From assembly GCA_020072565.1 (NCBI GenBank), contig JAIQGI010000026.1:1-64000 (forward strand): a DNA stretch of 64,000 nt, in the 5' to 3' direction. Source of the DNA: Terriglobia bacterium (GTDB lineage: Bacteria; Acidobacteriota; UBA6911). The position numbers and the translations under genes were made by a program. The notes under the pieces were generated by a model. It was not told where the DNA came from and searched no databases. It worked only from the letters and a program-made list of their open reading frames with translations. Shown in pieces: positions 35,055-43,432 of the stretch (position 1 is the first letter of the stretch; every line of letters starts with the position of its first letter).

Positions 35055-35627
35055 ATGCAGTTCCTGGCACTTGTGTGGCTGGCTCTGCTGAGCCAGGCGA
35101 CGCAGTCAACCCTGCCCGGGCAAGCGCAAGGCGGAGTGACGCGTGATCCCGAGAAAAGCGCCTATTTTGCCTTCGTGGATCACGACTACATCTTCACGGT
35201 GGAAATCGTCGGCCCCGGCATCCCGCTGCTCAATTTCGTTTCGATGGCCGAAGATGCCAAATCCCTTTCGGCCAAGCAAGTCCGTGTGAAGCTCGAGAAT
35301 CGCACGGTCGTTATCCAAAGCTTCCTAATTGATACCGGTGATCCGAAGGAACCGCTTACGACCGCCTCCCTGAACTTGCGGCCCAGATCCTCCTTCGGGG
35401 TGCGGATTCAGGGCGATTTGGGCGATGCCAGAGAGCTATGGGGAGTGACTATCCGGTTAGGTGCAGAGGATCTCAAGCTCGCTCCGCTCACGAGCCTCGT
35501 GTTCGAAAACCTGGTTCTCAAGGTGAACCGGATCAACCTGGGCTCACCGAATTTCCGGGACGACTGGCAGGCGGTGAAGCTGGAAGTGATGGGCACGCGA
35601 TCGCCGGTGTCCCGCCGTCGTGATTGA
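35055..35627 (+). CDS. Secreted protein of unknown function
   Basis: A 190-residue protein with a signal peptide (MQFLALVWLALLSQATQS). The mature part is rich in beta-strand-like segments (YIFTVEIVGPGIPLLNFVSM, VRVKLENRTVVIQSFLIDT, SFGVRIQGDLGDARELWGVTI). I do not recognise a family. GGAGG lies shortly before the ATG. It converges with the GGDEF gene. Confidence 0.7.
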   Translation: MQFLALVWLALLSQATQSTLPGQAQGGVTRDPEKSAYFAFVDHDYIFTVEIVGPGIPLLNFVSMAEDAKSLSAKQVRVKLENRTVVIQSFLIDTGDPKEPLTTASLNLRPRSSFGVRIQGDLGDARELWGVTIRLGAEDLKLAPLTSLVFENLVLKVNRINLGSPNFRDDWQAVKLEVMGTRSPVSRRRD

Positions 35628-35670
35628 CGCCCGACGGTTGGTGGATGAGCGATCGATCCCGCCTGAAGCA

Positions 35671-37557
35671 TCATTCATCATTGATAATTGTGCAATTGCC
35701 GCCGAGCGATTTCGCGCCGTACATCGCGCGATCCGCCCTTTCGACCAGATCCTCTGCTTCCGCAGCATCCGCGGACGATGTGATGCCGATGCTCACCGTA
35801 ATCTCGTGCTGGAAATGGCGCCCCACGCTCTCACGAATGCGTTCGGCGACGACCCGGGCATTGTCAAGGGTGGTTTCAGGCATTATGATCGTGAACTCGT
35901 CCCCGCCGTAGCGGTAGCAGGTATCCACCTTGGAACGCACCAGGCTCAGGATCAGCTCGGCCGTCTCCTTCAGCGCCTGATCTCCCCTGAGGTGGCCGTG
36001 AGTGTCGTTGAACTGCTTGAAGCGGTCCAGGTCGAAAAAGCACAGGGAGATGCTGCGCTGAAAACGATGGCAACGCTCCATCTCGGCCGTAATGGCGGCG
36101 AAGAACTGCCGGCGGTTGTAAAGACCGGTCAGTTCGTCGGTAATCGAGAGAGATTCGAGCATACGTTCCAGCAGCACATTTTCGGTTACATCCTGGACGA
36201 TGCAGAGGAATCCTACCGGTCTTTTGGCAGGGTCGTAGACGCGCTGTAACGAAACGTCGAGGTAAGAAACGACTTCGGCGCCCTGCTGCGCGAGCTTGAT
36301 ACGCTCAAGGGTCGAAATCGTGGGATTGGCGATGTATGCGGACAACTCGCGGCGGAAGCGGGAATCGGTGAACAGGGTGAGGATGTCCTCGCCGACAATC
36401 TGTTTCTGGGACAGCCGGAAAATAGTCTCGGATCCGATGCTGCTGGTCATGACGAAGCCGAGGGTGTCGGTGGAAAGAACCGCCAGATGCTTGGCGGATT
36501 CGAGAATGGCCTGCATGTATTCGTTGGACTCCTGTGCGTGCTCCAGAGCACGCAGGTTGTCGTAGGCCGAAGCCATGAGGGAGGCGATGGCCTCCATCGT
36601 GTCGAGGTCCTCGGAGGGGAAAGCGTCCAGCCGGTTGCTCTCCAGAAAGAGGATTCCGAGCAGCTTCCCGCGCAGGCGGATCGGGACGGCGAGTTCGGAA
36701 CCGGCCTCTGGGCCCGCTGAGACGGGGAGGTTGTTATTGCACAAGATGCTGTTTTGGCGCGCGCACTCTTCAACCATCGCCGGCAAATTAGACTCCGCTG
36801 CAGCCCCCAGCCTGCAGGCCTGTGCGGCAATCGTCAGCCCATCCGGCGCCGGACCGGCGGTCCATATCTGCACCCGCACATAATCGAAGCTGAGCCGGAT
36901 CAGTGTGGAAGCAGAGGCGAGGAAGTCCGCTAAATCCTCAACCATCACGGCCTGTTTGGCAATCTCGCTCACCATCGAAAGCTGCCGGCCGCGACGGCAT
37001 TCCAGGTAATGCATGTCGGAGTTTTCAACCGCCAGCGCCAGATGGGCGGTCGTATAAGAGAGCAGGCTCATGTGCACCGCTGTCAGACGGCTTCCTCGCT
37101 GCAGTGCCAGGATCAACACCCCTTTGAATTTGTCTTTCAGCACCAGGGGCGAATAGATGACGGTGCCGGTGTCCTGCTGCAGCAGGTGCCGCTGCTCGAT
37201 GGCATCCTGCGCGACGCCGGTGCCGAACTCAATGACGCGCGGCTCGTGGTCGACGATGCATTGCCGCAGGCGCGAGTTCTCGAGGACGATCACTCGTGGT
37301 CCGACCAGGGGTGCGCCTTCGCCCTGATCGAGGGCGTACAGCGTGGCGGTCGAGTCGTTGGTTCGATGGTGGACGAGGCTCAGGCGCTCCAACGGGAGAT
37401 GCCCCTGCAGCGCATGGAGGCAGGCGCGGAGGATTTCGCCGAGATTGAGAGACCCATGGATGGATGTCGCAAGTGCAGCCGCGGCGGCGAGAGTGAGCGG
37501 AGCTTCGGTCGATGAGACCTTGCGCCGGCTTTGATCGTTCAGCGTCCGGGCGTTCAT
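35671..37557 (-). CDS. GAF-PAS-GGDEF diguanylate cyclase
   Basis: A 628-residue soluble signalling protein. One or two GAF domains cover about 25-340, with sensory-type sequence including ELAVPIRLRGKLLGILFLESNR. A PAS domain with a PAC-like end (VGFLCIVQDVTE) covers about 345-465. The GGDEF domain covers about 470-628, with intact RYGGDEFTII at 549-558, so c-di-GMP synthesis is expected. No EAL or HD-GYP domain is attached. The start is ATG. It lies immediately downstream of alaX on the same strand. Confidence 0.92.
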   Translation of the reverse strand: MNARTLNDQSRRKVSSTEAPLTLAAAAALATSIHGSLNLGEILRACLHALQGHLPLERLSLVHHRTNDSTATLYALDQGEGAPLVGPRVIVLENSRLRQCIVDHEPRVIEFGTGVAQDAIEQRHLLQQDTGTVIYSPLVLKDKFKGVLILALQRGSRLTAVHMSLLSYTTAHLALAVENSDMHYLECRRGRQLSMVSEIAKQAVMVEDLADFLASASTLIRLSFDYVRVQIWTAGPAPDGLTIAAQACRLGAAAESNLPAMVEECARQNSILCNNNLPVSAGPEAGSELAVPIRLRGKLLGILFLESNRLDAFPSEDLDTMEAIASLMASAYDNLRALEHAQESNEYMQAILESAKHLAVLSTDTLGFVMTSSIGSETIFRLSQKQIVGEDILTLFTDSRFRRELSAYIANPTISTLERIKLAQQGAEVVSYLDVSLQRVYDPAKRPVGFLCIVQDVTENVLLERMLESLSITDELTGLYNRRQFFAAITAEMERCHRFQRSISLCFFDLDRFKQFNDTHGHLRGDQALKETAELILSLVRSKVDTCYRYGGDEFTIIMPETTLDNARVVAERIRESVGRHFQHEITVSIGITSSADAAEAEDLVERADRAMYGAKSLGGNCTIINDE

Positions 37558-37624
37558 GACGCCTCCCGATGGAAGCCGTTGGTTCTGGTGAGCTTTGTCT
37601 GTTCCTCGCGACGGGCTGTGTCGT

Positions 37625-38824
37625 TCATGGCCGGCATGTCCGAAAGTAGTCGATCAGGCTCTGTGACCATTCCTCGAGGGCAGACACCGCGATCCCACCT
37701 GCCTGGGCCAGTTCGGGCTTCCCGCCGCCCTTGCCGCCGAGCTTGCCGGCCACCTGTTTGATGGCTGCTCCGCAGTCCCCGGGGACGTCCGCGCTGCGGG
37801 CTACCACCAGCTGCGCGGTTTCCTGGGTCGCGGACAGAATGGCCACCGTTGCCGGCGAGGCCGTAGCTTTTTGAGCTAAACCCTTCAGGCTCTCGATTTT
37901 GCGATCGCCGTAGCTCCGACGTATCAATATGATTCCACCTGTCTTATCGGCACGATTCAGCAAGTCCTGAGCTTCCATTTCCAGAATTTGATCCTCCAGG
38001 TGCTTCTTCTCCCGGACGAGCGCCGACCGTTCCAGCAGGAATTTTTCTGTAAGCCGCGCCAACTCATGGGGATGTGCAGAAAACAGTTTTCCCAACTCCT
38101 TCAGGACTTCATGATCCTTCCGGAATGCGGTCAGAGCCCGGCCGCCACAAACAAATTCGACTCTGGTGCCTCCCTTATAGCGCTCACTGCCCAGGATGAA
38201 GATCATCCCGATCTCCCCGCAGCGGCGCACGTGCGTTCCCCCGCACGGAGAACGATCGAAACCTTCGATATCAATGACCCGGATCTCGCCTTCGCGGTGA
38301 GACTCCTTGCGGACTCCCAGGGCGCTCAACTCCCCGCGGTTGACATTCAGAATTCGTACCGGACGATCCTCAAAGATGATCCGCGCAGCCAGTTCTTCAG
38401 CTGAACCCACGACGATGGGATCCGCCTGGTCGAGGTCGATATCAATGGTCGAAGTCTCCTGGCCGAGATGGAAGGACAGCGTGGACGCCTGTGCCACGCG
38501 CAGGAATGCCTGAGACAGGATGTGCTGGCCCGTATGCTGCTGCATGTGATCGAAGCGCCGCCCCCAGTCGATGGTGCCGCTCACCTCTCCCGGCGCCAGC
38601 GGCGATGCGAGCACGTGGACGATTCTTCCCGAGGCATCCTCTTCCACGACTTCCACCCGCACGCCCCCCAGCAGCCCCGTATCGCACGGCTGACCTCCCG
38701 ATGCGGGATAAAAAGCCGTCCGATCCAGAACAACGGCCGGCTTCTGCCCCACGTTGATCTGCTCGAGCACGACGGCGGCAAATTCGGTCATGTAGGAATC
38801 GTCATAGTACAGGTGTTTTGTCAT
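37625..38824 (-). CDS. Alanyl-tRNA editing protein AlaX with DHHA1 domain
   Basis: A 399-residue free-standing editing enzyme that deacylates Ser-tRNA(Ala) or Gly-tRNA(Ala). The zinc site is made by HTGQH (His97, His101) and CGGTH (Cys194, His198). The N-terminal AFYPASGGQPCDTG corresponds to the post-catalytic AlaRS region. The C-terminal part (about 250-399) is a DHHA1-like domain with a coiled coil and the glycine-rich LGGKGGGKPELAQAGG. This is the long AlaX-L type. The start ATG has no strong ribosome binding site. Confidence 0.92.
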   Translation of the reverse strand: MTKHLYYDDSYMTEFAAVVLEQINVGQKPAVVLDRTAFYPASGGQPCDTGLLGGVRVEVVEEDASGRIVHVLASPLAPGEVSGTIDWGRRFDHMQQHTGQHILSQAFLRVAQASTLSFHLGQETSTIDIDLDQADPIVVGSAEELAARIIFEDRPVRILNVNRGELSALGVRKESHREGEIRVIDIEGFDRSPCGGTHVRRCGEIGMIFILGSERYKGGTRVEFVCGGRALTAFRKDHEVLKELGKLFSAHPHELARLTEKFLLERSALVREKKHLEDQILEMEAQDLLNRADKTGGIILIRRSYGDRKIESLKGLAQKATASPATVAILSATQETAQLVVARSADVPGDCGAAIKQVAGKLGGKGGGKPELAQAGGIAVSALEEWSQSLIDYFRTCRP

Positions 38825-39133
38825 GCGGCCGCTCCTGAGAATGAGGAAATTGATTTAATCATAGAATCGATGCCCCGAAAAGCACTTGGATGAAAAGCGT
38901 CAGAACGCGAATCCGCGCGGACGAAGCGGATCAAAGGACATGCGTGGAAATTCGCGCCATTCCTGGCTGCTTCCCGTTGTTGAAGAGTCCTCTTTCGAGC
39001 AGGGCTCAGACAACAGCGGGGGGAAACGTGCCTCTGCGCTCTCTGCGCCCTCTGCGATGGGATTTCGACCATCGGCTCTTACGCGCACGAGGTTTCTTGA
39101 CACCGCTTTGGAGCGGTGTCTATACTCCCCGGC
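38825..39133. repeat. 309-nt intergenic region: repeat family 1, copy 5, and hslV promoter
   Basis: Between the divergent alaX and hslV genes no gene is supported. Positions 39005-39056 hold an inverted copy of the family: CAGACAACAGCGGGG, then CCTCTGCGCTCTCTGCGCC. A related TTCCCGTTGTTGAA lies at 38971-38984. The hslVU promoter occupies 39097-39126. Confidence 0.55.
39097..39126 (+). promoter_or_regulatory. hslVU promoter with internal perfect inverted repeat
   Basis: TTGACA (39097-39102) and TATACT (39121-39126) are near-perfect sigma70 boxes 18 nt apart. The spacer is filled by a perfect 9-bp inverted repeat, GACACCGCT (39099-39107) and AGCGGTGTC (39112-39120), with loop TTGG. The -10 ends 7 nt before the hslV ATG and no Shine-Dalgarno exists, so the transcript may be leaderless. 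The repeat could be an operator for a dimeric repressor. Confidence 0.65.
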
Positions 39134-39709
39134 ATGACTCAGTCCAATGCGACATTTCATGGCACCACCATCCTGCTGGTCAGGCGCGGGGAAGAGACCG
39201 CCATTGCCGGTGACGGCCAGGTCACCCTGGGGGACACGGTCATCAAGTCAAGCGCCAGAAAAATACGGCGACTTTACAACGACCGCATTCTCGTGGGCTT
39301 TGCGGGCGCCACGGCGGATTCATTCGCGCTCTTTTCCAGGCTGGAAGCGAAGCTCGAGCAGTTTCACGGCAATCTCAACCGCGCCGCGGTCGAACTGGCC
39401 CAGGAATGGCGCATGGACAGGGCTCTGCGCCATCTTGAGGCCTTCCTCCTCGCCACGGACGGCAAGTCCAACTACCTGCTCTCCGGGACCGGCGATGTCA
39501 TCGAGCCGGACGACGGCACTCTCGCAGTAGGTTCAGGCGGGAGCTACGCGCTTTCCGCTGCCCGGGCGCTCTTGCGCCACACCAGGCTGTCCGCAAGGGA
39601 AATCGCTCTCGCGGCGGTCAAGATCGCAAGCGAGATATGCATTTTTACCAATGGAGAGGTCATCGTCGAGGAGTTGAAACCTGCCAGGCGCACCAAGCGG
39701 CGCAAATGA
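39134..39709 (+). CDS. hslV: ATP-dependent protease proteolytic subunit HslV
   Basis: A 191-residue subunit of the HslUV (ClpQY) bacterial proteasome-like protease. It has a short propeptide: the catalytic Thr is expected at residue 11 after [10 protein letters not shown], starting TTILLVRR. Other conserved stretches are [26 protein letters not shown] and [16 protein letters not shown]. The ATG at 39134 is chosen because it fits this propeptide length and sits just behind the promoter; the longer frame (39116) would start within the -10 region. hslU follows after 122 nt. Confidence 0.95.
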   Translation: MTQSNATFHGTTILLVRRGEETAIAGDGQVTLGDTVIKSSARKIRRLYNDRILVGFAGATADSFALFSRLEAKLEQFHGNLNRAAVELAQEWRMDRALRHLEAFLLATDGKSNYLLSGTGDVIEPDDGTLAVGSGGSYALSAARALLRHTRLSAREIALAAVKIASEICIFTNGEVIVEELKPARRTKRRK

Positions 39710-39831
39710 AGCCCCACCTCGACTAGAACCGGCTCGGATAAACCTGCCGGCCATCGGCCGCCCGGGTGCGGGAAAGGAATCTGCTGGAAGTGCGTAGACG
39801 TCATGCAACCCCTGCCCGAGGGCTCGACGAA

Positions 39832-41181
39832 ATGTCGCCCCGCGAGATTGTTGCTGAGCTCGATCGCTACGTGGTCGGGCAACAGGAAGCCAAGAAGGCG
39901 GTTGCGATCGCACTGCGCAATCGCGTCCGGCGCCAAAAGCTGGATGAGGAGATGGCGGAGGAGGTCGCACCCAAGAACATCATCATGATCGGCCCGACCG
40001 GCGTGGGGAAGACCGAAATCGCACGCCGGCTCGCGCGCCTAGCCAACTCTCCGTTTCTGAAAGTCGAGGCTACGAAATACACCGAGGTCGGCTACGTCGG
40101 CAGGGACGTCGAATCGATGATCCGTGACCTGGTAGAGACAGCCGTCGACATGGTTCGAATTGAACGCATTACGGAAGTCGCGGAGACGGCAGAACGCAAT
40201 GCGGAAGAGCGCGTCCTTGATCTCCTTTTGTCCGGTCTTCAGCCCATGCCCGGGGAGAGCGGGTCCGGCAACGCGAGCAAGGATCGCGATCTCGTCGAGC
40301 GCCTGCGCGAGAAATTGCGTAAGCAGCTGCGGGCGGGCAGGTTAGACCAACGCGTCATCGAGATGGAAGTCCGGGAGCATCCCATGAGCCCCTTTGCTTT
40401 TCAAGTTTTCGAAGGTGCGAGCATGGAGGAGATCCAGTTCAACATGAAGGATCTGATCACCGGCATGATGGAGGGCAAGCCCAAAAAACGCCATATGCGG
40501 GTAGACGAGGCTCTGGACTACCTTGAGCAGGAGGAAGAGCAAAAGCTGGTTGACATGGAGCAGGTTGCCAGGATCGCGCTCGACCGCGTCGAGGATAACG
40601 GCATTATCTTTTTGGATGAGATCGACAAGATCTCCGGGCGCGAGAGCGGCCATGGTCCGGACGTGAGCCGCGAAGGGGTGCAGCGCGACATCCTCCCGAT
40701 CGTGGAGGGCACCAGTGTCAACACCCGGTACGGCATGGTCCGCACCGATCACATCCTTTTTATAGCTGCGGGCGCGTTTCACGTGTCCAAGCCGTCCGAC
40801 CTCATTCCCGAAATTCAGGGGCGCTTTCCGATTCGCGTGGAGATGAAGACTCTGGCCCAGGACGATTTCGTCCGCATCCTCACCGAACCCAGGAACGCCC
40901 TGATCAAGCAATACGTGGCGCTACTGAAGACCGAGGGAGTGAAGCTCCGGTTTGAAGAAGATGCCATCCGCGAAATCGCGCGCATGGCGTGCCTCGTGAA
41001 CGACAGTTCTGAGAACATCGGCGCCCGCCGCCTGCACACTATGATGGAGGCGCTGCTGGAGAACATCCTTTTCAAGGGGAGTGAGTTGACAACGAAAACC
41101 GTCCGGATCGACGCAGAATATGTGCGCCATAAACTAGGCGACATTGTGGCCGACAAGGACACCAGCCGGTACATCCTGTAA
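39832..41181 (+). CDS. hslU: ATP-dependent protease ATPase subunit HslU
   Basis: A 449-residue AAA+ unfoldase that feeds HslV. It starts MSPREIVAELDRYVVGQ as in the family. Walker A GPTGVGKT is at 54-61, and EATKYTEVGYVGRDVESMIRDL follows. A long intermediate (I) domain covers about 90-230. Walker B IIFLDEIDKI, then QGRFPIRVEM and GARRLHTMME (sensor 2) follow, and the C-terminus DTSRYIL docks into HslV. The ATG at 39832 has GAGGG upstream; in-frame codons to 39766 are not conserved. Its stop overlaps the next ATG (TAATG). Confidence 0.96.
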   Translation: MSPREIVAELDRYVVGQQEAKKAVAIALRNRVRRQKLDEEMAEEVAPKNIIMIGPTGVGKTEIARRLARLANSPFLKVEATKYTEVGYVGRDVESMIRDLVETAVDMVRIERITEVAETAERNAEERVLDLLLSGLQPMPGESGSGNASKDRDLVERLREKLRKQLRAGRLDQRVIEMEVREHPMSPFAFQVFEGASMEEIQFNMKDLITGMMEGKPKKRHMRVDEALDYLEQEEEQKLVDMEQVARIALDRVEDNGIIFLDEIDKISGRESGHGPDVSREGVQRDILPIVEGTSVNTRYGMVRTDHILFIAAGAFHVSKPSDLIPEIQGRFPIRVEMKTLAQDDFVRILTEPRNALIKQYVALLKTEGVKLRFEEDAIREIARMACLVNDSSENIGARRLHTMMEALLENILFKGSELTTKTVRIDAEYVRHKLGDIVADKDTSRYIL

Positions 41182-42341
41182 TGGTTGCGAGCCGTTTCAC
41201 CCCCTCCTTCTCTTTGTGGCGCGTGCATCCAGCCGGTGGCGGCAAAGTGCCGCGGACAGGATGCCCGCGCCCTAAAGCCGCCTGCTGCCTGCTCCTGCTC
41301 TGCTTCGCCGGCCTGAGTTCCTGCGCGAAGGAAAGCGAGCCCCAGCCGCCCCTGGTGCTCGTGCCCAGGGCTGCGACCGATCTAAGGGCGCGCCAGTACG
41401 ACGAGAGGATTCTGCTGACTGTGTCCATGCCTGCCCAGAACACCAACGGTTCGCAGGTGACCACCCTCGGCCAGGTCGAAATATTTCGTCTGGCAAGCGA
41501 TCGCGGAAATGCCGGACCGCTCCCGGAGGCCGAATTCCTGGCGCAGGCCGAACGTATACTTGCCGTTCCCGTTAAGGAACTGGGACGATATCTGATCGAC
41601 GGCGCCCTGACTTTTGGGGATCCCACTCCCGCCGATCCAGCCACGTTCTACGCCCAGGGGATCCGCTATGCCGTCCGTTTTATCAACCGGAAAAACCAGA
41701 CTGCGGGATTGAGCAACCAGGTGTTTGTGGCTCCTGTCTCTATCCCGGCCGCTCCCGAAGGGCTCTCGTCTGCGGTCTTGCGCGACAGCATCCGGCTGAC
41801 CTGGAAGCCGCCCGTTAGGAACGCGGATGGGTCGGTGCCGGCGCGGGTCGCAGGGTACAATCTCTATCGCTCCGAGGATCCCAAGGCCTTCCCGGCCGCT
41901 CCGCTCAACGTCGCGCCGCTGCCCAACCCGGAGTTTGAGGATCGCGACTTTGAGTTCGACACGCCCTACTATTATAAGGTGGCTGTGGTGGGAAGCCGGG
42001 AAAACCCGTACGCTGAAAGCCTCCCCTCGGCTGTGCTCCAGGTTATTCCACGCGACGTATTCCCGCCCGGACTCCCGACAAACCTATCTTACGTAGTGGA
42101 GAACGGCGTGGTGACGCTGTTGTGGGAGCCGCCGGACGACGCCGATCTTGCCGGTTATGAGATCTATCGCCAGGAAGAAGGCACGTCCGAGCGCATTCTC
42201 CTTCAGGTACAGCTGGTGACGACCTTGAGCTTTCGCGATGATCAGGTGCGCCCGGGGAAAAAGTACGCATACAGCGTCGTTGCCGTGGACACTCACAAAA
42301 ATGAGAGCCGGGCTGCGACCACAACCGTGGAGGTTCGATGA
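41181..42341 (+). CDS. Lipoprotein with fibronectin type III-like domains
   Basis: A 386-residue product with a lipoprotein signal: hydrophobic CCLLLLCFAG followed by lipobox LSSC (Cys48). The mature part holds about three FnIII-like beta-sandwich repeats; clear ones are APEGLSSAVLRDSIRLTWKPP...GYNLYR and FPPGLPTNLSYVVENGVVTLLWEPP...GYEIYR. The ATG overlaps the hslU stop. However, the first 30 codons run through a small GCGGCA/TGCCGC repeat (41239-41253), so a GTG start at 41247, giving a more normal signal peptide, is also possible. The function is unknown, presumably adhesion or scaffolding at the envelope. Confidence 0.8.
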   Translation: MVASRFTPSFSLWRVHPAGGGKVPRTGCPRPKAACCLLLLCFAGLSSCAKESEPQPPLVLVPRAATDLRARQYDERILLTVSMPAQNTNGSQVTTLGQVEIFRLASDRGNAGPLPEAEFLAQAERILAVPVKELGRYLIDGALTFGDPTPADPATFYAQGIRYAVRFINRKNQTAGLSNQVFVAPVSIPAAPEGLSSAVLRDSIRLTWKPPVRNADGSVPARVAGYNLYRSEDPKAFPAAPLNVAPLPNPEFEDRDFEFDTPYYYKVAVVGSRENPYAESLPSAVLQVIPRDVFPPGLPTNLSYVVENGVVTLLWEPPDDADLAGYEIYRQEEGTSERILLQVQLVTTLSFRDDQVRPGKKYAYSVVAVDTHKNESRAATTTVEVR

Positions 42342-43096
42342 GAATCTGTCGCTTCAGCTATCAGGAAGAGATCGGCTGCGGCCGGATCGAAGGCAGTGTC
42401 GTCAGAGTATGCCGAGGCAATCTGCCGGGGACAATGGTCCCGACCGGCGTGAGCCTGCCGCTTGCGGACGTGCGCCTGCTGGCGCCTTGTTTGCCGGGCA
42501 AGATCATCGGCATCGGCCGCAACTATGCGGCCCACGCCCGGGAAATGGGCAACGCCCCGCCGGAAGAGGACCCCATGATCTTTCTGAAGCCACCGAGTGC
42601 GGTGATCTCCCCGGGTGACGCGATTGTCCTTCCTGCCGTCTCCAGGCGTGTGGATCATGAGGCCGAATTGGGCGTGGTCATCGGCAAAGCGGCACGCAAC
42701 ATACCGGAGGATGAGGACCCTCTCCGCTATGTACTCGGCTATGCGTGCGTGAATGATGTGAGTGCACGGGACCTGCAAAAAAAGGATGTCCAATTTACCC
42801 GCGGCAAGGGCTTCGACACCTTTTGTCCGTTCGGTCCCTGGATCGAAACGGAACTCGATCCGGCCGACGTAATGGTCACTGGCCGCGTCAATGGCGAGAT
42901 TCGCCAGCAGGCCCGCACCGGCGAGATGATTTTCCCGGTCAGGCGGCTGATTCGCTTTATAGCAGGCATCATGACGCTGTTGCCGGGCGACTTGATTGCC
43001 ACGGGCACGCCGGCCGGCGTCGGGCCACTCGCGCCCGGGGACGTGGTGGAAGTGGAAGTCGAAGGCATCGGCACCCTGCGCAATCCCGTCATTTGA
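42338..43096 (+). CDS. Fumarylacetoacetate hydrolase family protein
   Basis: A 252-residue FAH-fold enzyme with [14 protein letters not shown], the metal-ligand block [14 protein letters not shown]-like (here [19 protein letters not shown]), [13 protein letters not shown], and the closing [15 protein letters not shown]...[18 protein letters not shown]. Members hydrolyse or decarboxylate beta-diketo acids, or tautomerise oxaloacetate. The exact substrate cannot be called. Its start overlaps the lipoprotein stop (ATGA), making hslV-hslU-lipoprotein-FAH a likely operon. Confidence 0.92.
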   Translation: MRICRFSYQEEIGCGRIEGSVVRVCRGNLPGTMVPTGVSLPLADVRLLAPCLPGKIIGIGRNYAAHAREMGNAPPEEDPMIFLKPPSAVISPGDAIVLPAVSRRVDHEAELGVVIGKAARNIPEDEDPLRYVLGYACVNDVSARDLQKKDVQFTRGKGFDTFCPFGPWIETELDPADVMVTGRVNGEIRQQARTGEMIFPVRRLIRFIAGIMTLLPGDLIATGTPAGVGPLAPGDVVEVEVEGIGTLRNPVI

Positions 43097-43098
43097 GT

Positions 43099-43198
43099 TT
43101 GGATTTTAGATTTTGGATTTTGAAATTGGCTGGCCGGCTTGGATGGGGTGCGTTGGGGAAGCGCCATCAAGTAACATTCTATAATCCGAAATCCGGCG
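43099..43198. repeat. Repeat family 2, copy 2
   Basis: TTGGATTTTAGATTTTGG plus ATTTTGAAATTGG (43099-43129) and a short opposite arm AATCCGAAATCCGG (43183-43196) flank 53 nt. It lies between the FAH gene and the truncated transaldolase. Confidence 0.55.
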
Positions 43199-43226
43199 GG
43201 CCGGAGGCCGGATGTTGGAGGTCTGT

Positions 43227-43232
43227 TATAAT
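43227..43232 (+). promoter_or_regulatory. TATAAT box before truncated transaldolase
   Basis: A perfect TATAAT lies 25 nt upstream of the ATG at 43258, with GGGAGGG as ribosome binding site between them. No good -35 is visible. The remnant gene thus keeps an apparently intact start region that could still drive transcription into the carboxylase operon. Confidence 0.4.
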
Positions 43233-43257
43233 AGGCGAACCTGTGAGGGAGGGCTCC

Positions 43258-43392
43258 ATGAGGTTTTTTCTCGATACCGCCAACATTGACGAAATCCGCA
43301 AGGTTGCGGAGTATGGTCTGATCGACGGTGTGACCACCGATCCCTCATTGGTTGCCAAAGAAAAACGGGATTTGAAAGATATTCTCCTCTAA
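43258..43392 (+). pseudogene. 5' remnant of transaldolase/fructose-6-phosphate aldolase (TalC type)
   Basis: The 44-codon frame begins [20 protein letters not shown] and continues [18 protein letters not shown], an unmistakable N-terminus of the short transaldolase family (about 215 residues). It then stops at TAA. The catalytic Lys and the remaining 170 residues are absent, and the carboxylase gene begins 40 nt later. The start, ribosome binding site and -10 box look intact, so the event is a 3' truncation, probably a deletion between this gene and the following operon. Confidence 0.85.
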
Positions 43393-43432
43393 CGCGCAGT
43401 TGATGACCTGACACTTGCAGGCTGGCGTAACT

